NCBI GenBank assembly: GCA_958430865.1
Contig: CAUDNR010004516.1
Span: forward strand, 9,142 to 41,114
Length of the DNA stretch: 31,973 bases
DNA from: Entrophospora sp. SA101
Taxonomy: Eukaryota > Glomeromycota > Glomeromycetes > Entrophosporales > Entrophosporaceae
Reading direction: 5' to 3'
In this document: positions 9,601 to 20,114 of the stretch, piece after piece
Numbering within the stretch: position 1 is the stretch's first letter
Layout: every line of letters starts with the position of its first letter
Translations under genes and position numbers: made by a program
The notes under the pieces: model-generated
What the model was told of the DNA's origin: nothing
Seen by the model: only the letters and a program-made list of their open reading frames with translations
Databases searched by the model: none

Positions 9601-12600
9601 TTTTGACTTTATATTCATATATGTAAAAATTTGTTAGTGCATGCAAAGGTAAATTAAATGTTACAAATATTTACAAAATCATGCTCACTTTGTATGTCTT
9701 TATACTATCATTTATAAAGTATGGTTTATACTAATATATTAAATTTTAATTATGACCAATCATTTTATAGGAAAACAATATTGGATGTAAGGAGTTAGTT
9801 AGAGTTGATGGAATTAAACCAGATACAAGAATTACAGGTGGAGAGCATTGTTGATATTTGATTAATAGAATTTATTAAAACTTGTAAATATGAGTTTATT
9901 TAATAGATTTGATGATAATAATAATCGAAATGTCAAAGACTAACTAATCTCAATTCATGAATCCCTGGAAGAAAGTATTGGATCAATACTATATACAGTC
10001 AAATCTTGTTCCAATGAATCTATGAGGACACAAGAAAATTGCATCTAAAATTCATTATACCAAATTACAGTAACGCGATTGCAACAAATTTAATTATAAT
10101 TCATGATGACGACTTAATTATATTTCGTGGTAATAGTAATGCAATTCCAACAATTTAATTATAAATCATTGTATGTTTGCTAGCTTAGATTCTCATTGGC
10201 TGTGTATGTAAAATTTTAATTATTAAAAAATAAATACTATTATCTTCATTTTCACTAATAAATTTAAATAGATATTATATTTTTTTTTACATGAGAAACA
10301 AAAATTAATGAATAAAACAATCATTAATAAACAAATACCTTTTAATTTATGATAACTAATTTGATTGTTCCATAACAATCCTTTCTGATCATATTAAAAG
10401 TAATTAATGATTAATTACAGGAATAAAACTTTATGATGTTGAATTTTCTATCTATTTCTAAAAATAAATAAATATGGCTGCGTAACAATTCTTTCTGATT
10501 GTACACCGCCAGATCTAAAAAGAATAATTAATAATTAATAGTATAAATGCTTCATTCACCCATTGTCTCTGATTTTTACCTTCCTAATCTTGCGGGATAT
10601 CAAGGTCTTATTTTTGAATGAACCAATATACTTTGACTGGTTATTTGGAACATTGTCAGTACCTCTAATTCCTTAATTTATCCTGTAGTAAAAACATTGC
10701 TTCGAAAATAGGAATAATAACAAAAAAGTAAATCCAAATTCAAATTTAATAACTAACAAAATACTGCTTATATAACACACATTTTTCAGATTGAGAAACG
10801 ATTTTGATCTCGTGGATCTCTCGCGCTGAATCCAGTAAAGGCATTAAATGTGACAAGTTTTTATTTTTCCTCAAATAAGTTAGTTGATCTTTAAATACCC
10901 AAGTAGTGGATCATATCTACAAAATCAGACAAATCAATATTTATGGATGTTAATAGATATAGAAACAATACAACCAATGAGTTATTTAAAGGTCATTGGA
11001 TCCAAAGATATCTAATTAATGGTGAAAGTTAAAAATAATACAGGCTTGTCAAAAATAGTATGTGACATCTGATAAAGTTTTCAAAGAAATAGACATGTAA
11101 TGGACTTGTGATGAATGTATATATGTATTGTTGCTTTTTACCAATGCAACATTTATTTATTTACATAAAAACCAAAAAAAAATTCTTTTTGTTCACGATA
11201 TAACGTTTTCTTCAATTTAAAACTTTTAACTTTTTTTTTTAATTTAATATTTTACTTTCTAATTAATTATCATTTATTTTCTATAACGAAATTATGAAAA
11301 ACTTGATTTCCTTCCCATCTTGCGTTATCCTGTTTTTTTTTTCATCAAAGATTTTGTTATCTTTTCAGTGTTCATTCTTTCTTTATTTCCAGTCCTTAAT
11401 TAAAATTTTTTTTGAAAGACTCGTAGGGAATGATGATCTTGGGGGTATAATAACCTTTCTTGGACTATTGTTATTTATCCTTTACTGCTGTTACTAGTTG
11501 TCTCAAGGGTATAGTTTTACATCATTTGCTTTTTATCTCTGAAACCTGTGTCTAGGCTTCTTTAGTCATGTGTAGTTGATTATATAATGTATGATAATAA
11601 TATATGGTTCCAATAATAATTACATTTCATTTCATTGATTTCCACTTGGACTTTGAAACATGTTTTGTTTGGATATTATCTCTTAAAACTATTACATACT
11701 GGTATTGATGTTGCATGCACAAGCTATACAAAAAACTTTAGTTTATCAAAAGGGTATTGGGTCTCATAGGTTTCAGATTTAATAAAAAATTTCCTTTCAC
11801 AAACAAGCAAGCGTCTTGCAATTGCACGCCTCATATCTATAAAGAATTTTCTACAGGCGAGGCCAATTAAACAAGTTGGAGGTCGTTGAGGCTTTAATAC
11901 TCTTTTTGACAACAATGCAATTCAATAAACTTTAGTGCCTGAAAATTTTAATTGATCACTATCATCAGGAAAACATTGGTCTGATTTGCACAAGGAAGGT
12001 GAGATATTTTAAATATTGAGCTTTGAGGATACACTTTAACGTCTGCAAATAAATTTCCAGATTGTCTAAAAGCAGTTTTCCATATGTATGTGTGATCTTC
12101 AATAACCTTTGACACTTTTTATAATTATACAAAAAAATTATGCTTCACTCCACGTTTTGGTTTCTGTTCCCTATATATAGGGTATTCAGGCTATTTTATA
12201 TAAATAAAAATAAGTTTATTAATACAAAAAAAATCACTAGCTATCAAGAACTAATAATAAGTGGACCAAAAAAAAAAAAAAAATGATGTGAGCCACATCA
12301 AAAAAGTAAAGGTTTTGTTTGCCAAGATCCTTCTCATTCAATAATTAATTGAAAAAAAGTAATTGTTTGCTAATATTTCCTTCATTAATTGATTAAAAAG
12401 GAAAATATAACGATTTATCTTGGTATAATAGATAATAATGCATTTTTTGTCTTTGTGACAAAAAAAAAGGATACATATTAATTTTTTCTTATTCTTGTAA
12501 ATAATTATTAAATTCGTGTTGGTTTCAACACAGAAGAAGATAGCAGAGAAAATCAAGCACAAGTTAAAAGACTAGCAAGAGAAAAAATGGAAGGTTATCG

Positions 12601-13059
12601 AAAGCAGAAAGGTTTTACAACCTTGAAAAAAAATTGAACATTTGCAATTTAACATCTCTCGAAAATAGAAATTCCTTCCCTGAAATCAAGTTCAACAAAG
12701 TTTATTTTTAACATCTCCTCAACATCAACATCAATATGCCATGTTGGCTTCCCTTCCCGCATGATCAGTAGAGAATATTTATCACAACTTTGTGAAACTA
12801 CAAATTTCTTTTTAATTACCAAAAAGACATTAAAAAACAAAAAATCAACAATCCTGAAATAGAGATTAAATGTCGCACTGGATTGATTTTGTTGTCTTTC
12901 TCACACGTCAAAAAAAACCAATTTTTCGAAACTACTCACGATTGTTGATCAACTGAATTATGCTAATCTCCCGACAGTCTGTGCGACAAATAATGCTCAC
13001 TTAAAAGTTGTTACAAATTATTTTACCAGTTAGGAGATTAATATCTTTTAGTCTATGGA
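9601..13059. other. Gene-poor stretch with a pogo-like relic end and weak ORFs
   Basis: Apart from the element end at about 10011, I see only weak frames. 11294-11497 (+, 67 codons) is hydrophobic and Phe-rich, of AT-driven type. 11724-11915 (-, 63 codons) includes KPQRPPTCLIGLACRKFF and has more balanced codons. 12649-12840 (-, 63 codons) includes SLLIMREGKPTWHIDVDVEE. The last two may be relics of real exons, but they lack recognisable domains or splice partners. A short imperfect direct repeat built on TAACAAT(C/T)CTTTCTGAT occurs near 10367 and 10485. Confidence 0.4.
10011..10190 (+). mobile_element. Possible pogo/Tigger-like element end (relic)
   Basis: The string ACAGTCAAATCTTGTTCCAA, followed by a GAGGACACAAGAAAATT-like stretch, resembles pogo/Tigger termini (ACAGTCGAACCTCGTTATAA type, as I remember them). 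A 40 bp unit built on GCAACAA(A)TTTAATTATAA then appears twice within 110 bp. I found no opposite terminus and no transposase, so this is a weak call. Confidence 0.3.
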
Positions 13060-13566
13060 ATGGAAAATTTTAATATTAATAAAGGGATCATCTCCTCAGG
13101 TATAGGTGCGGGTGCGAGTTTGGGACTTTACGGAGCCTTCGCGTGTGCTCTCGCTGGAGGTTGCATTGCTCCTTGGTTAGACGAAGAAAACAAGATATAT
13201 GATCTTAACTGGTGTAATAATGTGAATTTAGCTGGTAATGCGATTAATTTTGGTGCAAATGCTATTGAAGCAGGATTTATTTGGAACAATCATACTAGGA
13301 TATCTAAACTGGAAGAGGAATTAATGAATAGGCATTATTGCGGAATTAATAGGGATGAAAACAGTAAAGAATTTGTAGACAATATGGTAAATCTAGGAAT
13401 TTTGAAAGGGAGAGTTAATGCTCTTGAAAAAGAAAAAGAAGATACAAAAACCTTGAAAGTGAGGGTTGATGTTCTTGAAAAAGAAAATAATAAATTAAAA
13501 GAATATATTCCTACCACGAATAAAAGAATGTCTAATTTAGAGGAGGAACTAAGGTTACAGGATTAA
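13060..13566 (+). CDS. Orphan protein: glycine-rich hydrophobic N-terminus plus coiled coil (168 aa)
   Basis: An intronless frame from ATG 13060 to TAA. Residues about 9-42 form a Gly/Ala-rich hydrophobic stretch (SGIGAGASLGLYGAFACALA and onward) that could insert in a membrane. A second apolar, Gly/Ala/Asn stretch follows at about 57-75. Residues about 80-168 are a heptad-type coiled coil with two copies of a unit of the form LKxRVxxLEKE (LKGRVNALEKE and LKVRVDVLEKE). No family is recognised. Codon use and GC at the 5' end (13100-13180) are well above the surroundings, supporting a real or recently acquired gene. An out-of-frame ATG at 13055 opens a 16-codon frame overlapping the start. The closest functional description is a small membrane-associated coiled-coil protein; role unknown. 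Confidence 0.65.
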   Translation: MENFNINKGIISSGIGAGASLGLYGAFACALAGGCIAPWLDEENKIYDLNWCNNVNLAGNAINFGANAIEAGFIWNNHTRISKLEEELMNRHYCGINRDENSKEFVDNMVNLGILKGRVNALEKEKEDTKTLKVRVDVLEKENNKLKEYIPTTNKRMSNLEEELRLQD

Positions 13567-14638
13567 GAGGGCTTCCCTTAGAAGGAGAGATGTATGTTAT
13601 TTCTTTTCCCGAGGAAACAAATTGTTTTGCAAAGAAGAAAAATATAATATTTATTCATTGTATGTTTCATCTTTTTATTTTATAATTAAAGAAAGATATT
13701 TTGAATCGGAGATTTTTTTTTTCTTTGTTAAAGTCGAATTTGTGATTGTTGATTTTTCTTTTAATTCTCTTATTTTGTATAATGAATGATGCTGGCGAAA
13801 ATACCATTTGTGGTATAACATCACTCCGATGAGAACTCTTTATTAATAGAATATTGATTGATGTTATATTATTTTCAACATCCAACCTGACATATAAAAT
13901 ATACCTGAGAAATTTCTTCAGAGTATATACTAACTCTATTCTACCATATTGAAATATCAAATATAAACTGGTTCTTTTAAACTTAGAATTATTCCCACAG
14001 TTCTAATCACCCATTGAGGGTTACTATTTGAGGTATAACTACTACCATCTTAAACACTCCGCTAGTGATCTCCCATTCCTCTGGGTGAGTTGGTATTTAA
14101 AATTAGCTTGATTCTTGAAAATAACTTTAGCTTGAAGAGAAAAAGATAGGTTCAATGATACATATTTCTCTTTCCAGATTCCCGAGAAGATCAGCACTAA
14201 GAAACGTGGGAGAATTGAGCCCAGCGATGTTCATTGCAAAATAGCGAGCTGCGTTCATGTCATTTACCAAACTATTAAAAAAAACGAGTTCTTCATATAG
14301 ATGTATAGCTTGGAAAAATTTCCTTGATTATTATATTGCGGTTAGGGCTTAAATTATGTGCAAAACAAATGTCTAATATGAATATCTTTTAAAAAATACA
14401 ATTTTGTATTGCGTTACTAATTTTCTCCAAATCAATAAAATCAAAGTTCTCTGTACAGAGCTTTATATTTTGTAAAATCACTACACTTCCAAATCCAAAC
14501 TTAAAATCATTGAAATCATTTTGATTTTTGAAATACGAGTCCAAATTTAGAAATAATCAACAATAGTTCATTTGCCAAATTCTTCTTGAACCATAGTAAA
14601 ACTCGACTAAAAAAGAATATATATTAATATTAATATAG
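13567..14638. other. Intergenic, no gene seen
   Basis: AT-rich flank of the orphan gene. A minus-strand 97-codon frame at 13667-13960 has no motif and a Lys/Ile/Phe composition expected from AT-rich DNA. The part from about 13980 to 14280 is less AT-biased but holds no long frame. Confidence 0.45.
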
Positions 14639-15220
14639 TGCAAGTCACTTAGTCCCACAATTTTCTGTGCCACGCCGCCAATTTTGAGAAATCAAAAATG
14701 CAATAAAAATTTTATAGTCACATGATTTTTGAAAATTGTCAAGTGCTAAATAAATATATTAAAAATTTTCTTTTATATTTATTCCTATATATACATATGT
14801 AAATGATGATTTGAACAATAAACAACAACAATAATGATTATAGTGATGTTATTAAATATTAATTAAATAAAAAAGAAATTTATATAACTATTGAATGATT
14901 GATAAAATCTTTGTTAGTATATTTTGTTCATAGATCTTGCTTGTCCTTAAAGCTTACTCCTACACAAACTATTAAATAATTGATAAATGTTCATTAGAAT
15001 ATTTTGCAATAATCTATTTATTAGATTTAAAATAAATGAACTTAGCTGTTCTTTTTATTTTTTTTAATAATTCTCTTCCCGTTCATCTGGAAAATTCATG
15101 TGACAAAAGATCTGCAATATAAGGGAAATTTTTCAATTTTTTATTTTGTTTCAATTCATCTATTTTTGATATTAACTTTTTTGTGTGTATAACACGTCAT
15201 TTTAGGGTTAAACATAGTAA

Positions 15221-15225
15221 TAGTA
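15221..15225. repeat. Harbinger target-site duplication, left copy
   Basis: TAGTA directly before the GGGG of the left terminal repeat. The same five bases directly follow the CCCC of the right terminus at 19700-19704. PIF/Harbinger elements usually duplicate 3 bp (TWA), so the exact boundary between repeat and duplication may be shifted by a base or two. Confidence 0.7.
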
Positions 15226-15336
15226 GGGGTGTTCAAAGTTGTTCCGTTCCTGTTTCCTGTTGTTTCCACTTCCAAATTTGGAAACGATTTAAAAAAAAAA
15301 AATAAAAAAAAAAAATAAAAGAAAACGAGAATACCA

Positions 15337-17023
15337 TAAAATAGCTTCTACTAATAATAATATACAACAGCCTCGTCCAGTTCAAAGAGTAGCTTCTACT
15401 AATGACATGCAACAACAACAACAAAGCATTTATCCGGTTCAAGTAACCATATGCACTGATTTTGTTTGAACCCCAAAATCCAGTACGGTATGATCATAGC
15501 GTTATGAATACTTTATACTAGCAAAAACCCATTGGTTTTGAGGTGGGGCCATTGGTTTGACGGGTTGATGAATAGCAAAATAGTTTTTTTTAGCGGAGCA
15601 AATAAATTTTTTTAGGGTAATTAACATTCTACCAACCAGTTTACACATTAAAAATACTCGTGTTTAACATCAAGACACAATAAGACATAAGGTTTGAAAA
15701 AAGACCCAGAAAACCAAATCGGCTGATATGCTTCTACTAATAATAATGATGTGCAACAACAAAACATTTATCCAGTTCAAAAAGTAGCATCTGTTAATAA
15801 TGACAAACAACAACAACAACAAAGCATTAATCCAGTTCAAAAGGAAACTTCTTCTACTAAGAATAATGACGTGCAACAACAACAAAGCATTTATCCATTT
15901 CAAAAGGCAACTTCTACCACTAATAACAATGAACAACAACAACAAACTGTTTATCTGGTTCGAAAAACAGCTTCTACTAATAATTTACATCAATATCAAT
16001 ATCAACATCAACAATGTCATCAAAATATTTATCCTTCATCTAATACTGATAAACATCAATATTACCATCAAAAAAATATTTATTCAGCTCCAGAAGTGAT
16101 TTTCACAAATGCTGATGAACATTATCATCAGCAAGAAGAACAAAATATTTACCAAATTCCAAAGGTTGTTTTCCCTAATACTAACAAATATCATCATCAA
16201 CAACAAAGTAGTTATTCAGCTCCAATTGTTATTCCTAGTACTGATGAACAACAAAATATTTATCCTGCACCCTTTCTTCAATTAAATCAATTTCCAAATC
16301 AACACCAGCAACAGCATGTTTTTGAACATAAAAATATTTGTTTAAAAAATAAAGAAAATAAAGATAGTCAATGGAGTGACAGAGAAGTAGAAATTTTAAT
16401 TGCCTATCTGGATGAAAATTATAAGAATTGGTCCTCTGGTAATAAAAACAAATTTTATCAAGCTTTGATTGATAAAAATTTATTGGCTGGTAAAAATAAT
16501 GAGCAAATAAAAAATAAGTTGAATAAATTACGTAATTCATATTTAAAAGAAAAAAAATCAACTAATAAGACTGGATCAGCACCAACTAAATGGAAATGGT
16601 TTGACAAATTAGACAAAATATTTGGTACAAGAGAGAATGTAAGTCCTACATATTTGGCATTGTCCACTAATGATACATATACAGATAATGAAGAAGTTGA
16701 GGAAATAATCCCTTCCAAAAAAAAAAGATGAATTGAAAAATAAAAAAAGAAAAAATAATAATTATGAAGCTCTTTCAGATTTAATGGTTTCGATGAATCA
16801 ATCTAAAGATAACTTCCTTGTTAAAAAAATTGAATTGCAAGAGAAGGAAATTGATTCCAAAATACAATTGGAAAAGTACAAAATTGATAAAGAGATGGAA
16901 TTAAGAAAATTAGAATTAGAAATTCAAAGAGAAAAATTGGAGGTGGAAAGATTAAATCCTGAAAATTTAAAAAAAAAAATTAGAATTAGAATCAAAAAAA
17001 TTATTACTTTAAATTTTTATTAG
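15337..17023 (+). pseudogene. Myb/SANT-like DNA-binding protein of the Harbinger element (broken)
   Basis: In Harbinger elements this accessory protein helps bring transposase to DNA and the nucleus. The N-terminal part is a Gln/Asn-rich tandem repeat of about 17-20 residues (form: ASTNNDVQQQQSIYPVQK), with units at 15342-15445 and resuming at 15730. A Myb/SANT trihelix-like domain follows at about 16369-16610 (QWSDREVEILIAYLDENYKN, later WKWFDKLDKIFG). The acidic and Lys-rich part leads into a C-terminal coiled coil (16733-17020) rich in KIELQEKEIDSK-type heptads. Two breaks are visible: the insertion at 15446-15729, which brings an in-frame TGA at 15724, and a 10-A run at 16717-16726 where 9 A would keep the frame into the coiled coil. 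The original start codon was not found. Confidence 0.75.
15446..15729. mobile_element. 284 bp insertion inside the Gln-rich repeat, possible MITE
   Basis: The Gln-rich repeat reads GTTCAAGTA up to 15445 and continues with GCTTCTACT at 15730, exactly where a uninterrupted unit has GTAGCTTCTACT. The inserted block differs in composition from its flanks. Its ends are weakly inverted (ATATGCACTGATTTTGTTT against ATATCAGCCGATTTGGTTT for the other end). It starts GTAACC but no acceptor AG at its end keeps the frame open, so an intron is unlikely. Confidence 0.45.
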
Positions 17024-17032
17024 ATTTATATA

Positions 17033-18311
17033 TACAGTGTGTAACAAAAAAAACCAGATATTTTTTTATGCAATTTAAACGCGTCTCACGTGTTTGTTTT
17101 CTGTCCAATTTGAGAGATATAAAATGGAAAATAAACATGATAATCAGGAGTAAATTTGAGCGTTGTTTATAACCCTGAACCTTAGTGTACTTTTTGCTTT
17201 ATGTACAAACACAATGCCCGCTTCTAAACAAGAAACACAACGTCAATGCATATTACAATTGTGGAATGAAGGCATTCACAATGGCCAAGAAATTCATCAC
17301 CGAACAAACATCCCATTGTCTACTATTTATGATAACATTAAAAAAATAAAAGAAAAAGGGACGGTGGAGCACATACGAGGAAATGGTCAGCCCAGGAAAA
17401 TAACTGGGAATACCTCCAAGATGATTGGACAATCAATACGGAGAAATGACTCAATTTCCACATGGACCTTAGCTCGAAAAGTGTCGAATACAGGTGTTGA
17501 CGTGTCACATATGACAATTTCGAGGCACTTGACCACTTATGGGTACTCGAAAGCATTGCCTAAACAAACACCTATGTTAACCGAAGCCCATAAGCAAAGG
17601 TGTGTTGAGTGGGCATGTCAGCACCTTAATGACAATTGGAGGAAGACATTATTTTCTGATGAAACCGCGTTTCAACTTTACCGAAACACCATCGAACGTT
17701 GGTACAAAGGTGAGTGGCCAATTTGTCCCATGCCCAAAGATCGCACAAAAGTTTTTGCATGGGGCGGATTTTGCGTAGTCGGAAAAACAAGTTTATTTTG
17801 CTTCAGGAGGATAATGGATGCCAAATTTTATGTAGAAATCCTCCAGAAACATATGCCGGAAGTAAATAGGATGCTTGGAGGTAGATGGAGACTCCAGCAA
17901 GACAATGATCCAAAACACACGAGTCGTCTTGCTACGGAGTTTCTGAAAGAAAACATTCCGGCGGTTATGGACTGGCCATCAAATAGTCCCGATTTAAATC
18001 CAATTGAAAACCTTTGGGGAATTGTTAAGAATAATGTAGAGAGGCGTATGCCAAAAAATCTTGGTGAACTAGAGAGATTTATGATGGAGGAGTGGAATAG
18101 AACTCCGGAAAGCATGTTAATTAATTTAATAGAATCAATGAGATGACGTTGTGAGCTCATTATTGAGAGAAATGGAGAACGGATTTCTTATTAATTATTA
18201 TCAATAAATTTGGTTGTTTTTATCTTACAAATGACCCATTTTTTATAAAAATTGACTGACTCATTGAGGAGCAATGGCAAAATAAAAATATCCAGTTTTT
18301 TTTGTTACACA

Positions 18312-18316
<5 letters not shown>
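17033..18316 (+). mobile_element. Tc1/mariner element, TA-flanked, 1280 bp (17035-18314)
   Basis: Terminal repeats begin CAGTGTGTAACAAAAAAAAC at both ends (left at 17035, right complement ending at 18314). They stay similar for about 31 bp with two or three differences, and TA lies on each side. The right flank continues as a TA microsatellite. The size and single transposase frame are typical of Tc1-like elements. It sits 10 bp after the stop of the Myb-like gene and 38 bp from the end of the Harbinger transposase, so it hit non-coding sequence of the host element. Confidence 0.93.
17214..18146 (+). pseudogene. Tc1-like DD34E transposase, one premature stop near the C-terminus
   Basis: Cut-and-paste transposase. 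ATG 17214 starts MPASKQETQRQCILQLWNEG; the first ~110 residues form the paired helix-turn-helix DNA-binding region (including the GRPR-like hook GNGQPRKI). Catalytic residues are visible: Asp in TLFSDETAF, Asp in LQQDNDPKHTS, and Glu in SPDLNPIENLWG, with exactly 34 residues between the second Asp and the Glu. The frame stops at TGA 18144-18146, but the same frame continues RCELIIERNGERISY and ends at TAA 18192-18194, which is the usual Tc1 C-terminus. A single CGA-to-TGA change would explain the loss of 16 codons. All catalytic residues are upstream, so residual activity cannot be excluded. Decay is much less than in the surrounding Harbinger genes, so this insertion is younger. Confidence 0.92.

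Positions 18317-18342
<26 letters not shown>
18315..18342. repeat. (TA)n microsatellite at the mariner right flank
   Basis: An uninterrupted TA run directly after the right terminal repeat. It probably grew from the TA target duplication. Confidence 0.85.
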
Positions 18343-18345
<3 letters not shown>

Positions 18346-18352
18346 TAATTCA

Positions 18353-19548
18353 TTAAATTCTTAGAAAATTAATTAATTGATTTCTTTTTTCTTCTCCTGC
18401 TCTTTTCAACCCCAATTCACTTTCACATTCCATGACCAAGTTTGCATCATTGTCATTATAATCATTCACATCTGCTCCTTCATCCCAAATTTCCCCATTT
18501 AACTCTAAAAAATTATGCAAGATTATAGCACATTCTGTCAATCTAACAGCCATTTTGATACTTTTAACATTTAATTCTCTTAGTGCAACAAATCTAGATT
18601 TAAGTCTGCCAAATGCATGCTCTACAACTATTCTATGTTTAGAGTGAAGTTGATTAAATTGAATTTGTGTAGAGGTTTGAGAAACTTTAAAAGGTGTAAA
18701 TCATAAAAGGGGAAATTGGGTATGCAGAATCTCCTAAAACAATATCATCATCTTTAATAAAGTCTCTCCTATTTATATAGAACTCAGAATTGGAATACAC
18801 CCTAGCATCATGAACACTGCCTGGCCAGCCAATTAAATAATTGGTGAATATTCCTCTATAGTCAACTATAGCCTGGCATTGTATTGAGTATCTTTTTTTA
18901 CGATTAAAAAAAACTTCTGGGTCTTTAGAAGGAGCATTTGTTAAATTGATGTGTGTTCCATCAATTGCTCCTATTACATTTGGAAACCCACCAATTTGTT
19001 GAAACCCACCTAATATCTCATGTCTATATTGTTCAACTGGCCATTTGACATAATTATTTTTTGTCACTAAAATAGCCTTTATTATACGATTTGTATATAG
19101 AATAACAGTTCCTTCTGAGATTCCAAACAAACTAGATGTGGTAAAAATATCTCCTTTAATGGCTAGTCTTCTAAGAAACACAGTTGCTTGAAAATTAACA
19201 TCTATTTGTTTAATAAAGGCATTTGTATGAAATATTGGATTAATCTTTAAAATATTACTAATCTATTAAAATTAGATTTGGACATCCGAAAAAAAATTTT
19301 AAATCTTTCTTCATTATACTGAAGATAAACATTATGAAACTTGTCTAAAGAAATTTGATTAGTGTGGATCCTTGGTTCAAGGTAACGAAAATTTAATAGT
19401 GAAACCAAAAAACATTTTAAGTTTTCATTCCTATCTTCAAAATATTCTAATTTGTTTTCATCAAAACTTCATCAAATTCATCCAATTCAGTTATTTTTTG
19501 GAATAGATTTAGAAACAATGCCTCTTCAATTCTTTCACGAGTTGACAT
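18353..19548 (-). pseudogene. Harbinger (DDE_Tnp_4) transposase with three frameshifts
   Basis: Reads from ATG at 19548 (MSTRERIEEALFLNLFQKI) to TAA at 18353. Frame breaks occur near 19461-19475, near 19245-19255 and at the T-run near 18684-18694, where one extra base separates PFMIYTF from KVSQTSTQIQFNQLHSKHR. The long middle piece (19181-18687) carries the nuclease core: Asp in NVIGAIDGTHI, Asp in IVLGDSAYP, and after the shift Glu in RIVVEHAFGRLKSRF, the DDE triad of PIF/Harbinger transposases. The final part (MAVRLTECAIILHNFLELNG) is the usual C-terminal helix region. In this family the enzyme excises and inserts elements flanked by short target duplications. The gene is plainly inactive as written. 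Confidence 0.9.
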
Positions 19549-19699
19549 CTAAAAAAACGCGTAAATTTTATTGTGTATGTCAGTCCCAAATATAGAAGTT
19601 ATGGAAACAACTAGGAAATTTCTGCTCAAAGTTGATTCTTATTTCCATTACCTAATAAGGTATTGTACAACAAGGAACAGGAACAACTTTGAACACCCC

Positions 19700-19704
19700 T
19701 AGTA
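19700..19704. repeat. Harbinger target-site duplication, right copy
   Basis: TAGTA directly after the right terminal repeat, matching 15221-15225. Confidence 0.7.
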
Positions 19705-19940
19705 AATTCAGTAAACTTGTGCAACTTTGAAGCTCAAATTCTCCACAACAACATGACATATCAATGAGATGAAATTGTGGTTTTGTAGAGGAAGGTCTTG
19801 GATTCAAATACACAATTTATTTTGAGGTGTTGCATTTCCATTTTTGGAGAATTTGAAAATCTACACAATCAATAAAAAGTTGTGGGACTAAGTGACTTGC
19901 ATCATATGTATGATTTGCATTTTCATACATGCAGAAAAAA

Positions 19941-20006
19941 ATCATACATACATACATTTTTATTATATTATTATATTAATTTAATAAAAATGTATGTATG
20001 TATGAT
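19941..20006. repeat. Perfect 25 bp inverted repeat (palindrome), 16 bp loop
   Basis: 19941-19965 and 19982-20006 are exact reverse complements built of ATAC/GTAT units, with an AT-only 16 bp centre. The surroundings (19905-20070) carry more CATACAT and ATGTATG strings. It could form a cruciform, or it may be two fused microsatellites in opposite orientation. Confidence 0.85.
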
Positions 20007-20114
20007 CTGCATTTTCATACATGTATGGAAATAAAAATCATACGTTACATACATAAGGGTTCATACATTACATGTTTTCGTAACACCGGGTTTCTCACCA
20101 GGCCATTTTGACAA

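Larger units (their letters stand above)
15226..19699. mobile_element. PIF/Harbinger DNA transposon, 4.47 kb, with nested insertions
   Basis: Terminal inverted repeats are GGGGTGTTCAAAGTTGTTCC at the left and its near-perfect reverse complement at the right (GGAACAACTTTGAACACCCC, 19680-19699). The element has the classic two-gene layout: a Myb/SANT-like DNA-binding protein on the plus strand and a DDE_Tnp_4 transposase on the minus strand, converging. Both genes are frameshifted, so the copy is not autonomous. A Tc1/mariner element sits in the short gap between the two gene ends, and a 284 bp insertion interrupts the start of the Myb-like gene. Confidence 0.88.
14639..19901. mobile_element. 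Outer inverted-repeat element remnant, split by the Harbinger insertion
   Basis: A perfect 22 bp inverted repeat with core GCAAGTCACTTAGTCCCAC lies at 14639-14660 and, reverse-complemented, at 19880-19901. Removing the Harbinger element and one TAGTA leaves about 790 bp between these ends, a size typical of a MITE or degenerate DNA transposon. No coding capacity was seen in the remaining arms (14661-15225 and 19705-19879) and no clear outer target duplication. Confidence 0.5.

Noticed and set aside
13667..13960. 97-codon minus-strand frame downstream of the orphan gene
   Set aside because: AT-driven composition and no recognisable domain.
13980..14110. Possible tRNA or small RNA in a less AT-rich patch
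   Set aside because: I could not fold a cloverleaf with matching acceptor stem and TTC-loop motif; no other tRNA, rRNA or CRISPR array was seen in the window.
15670..15945. Minus-strand Leu-rich 91-codon frame
   Set aside because: Complement of the Gln-rich tandem repeat of the Harbinger Myb-like gene.
17163..17213. Upstream extension of the Tc1 transposase from a TTG codon
   Set aside because: ATG 17214 begins the usual Tc1 N-terminus; the upstream codons are untranslated sequence after the terminal repeat.
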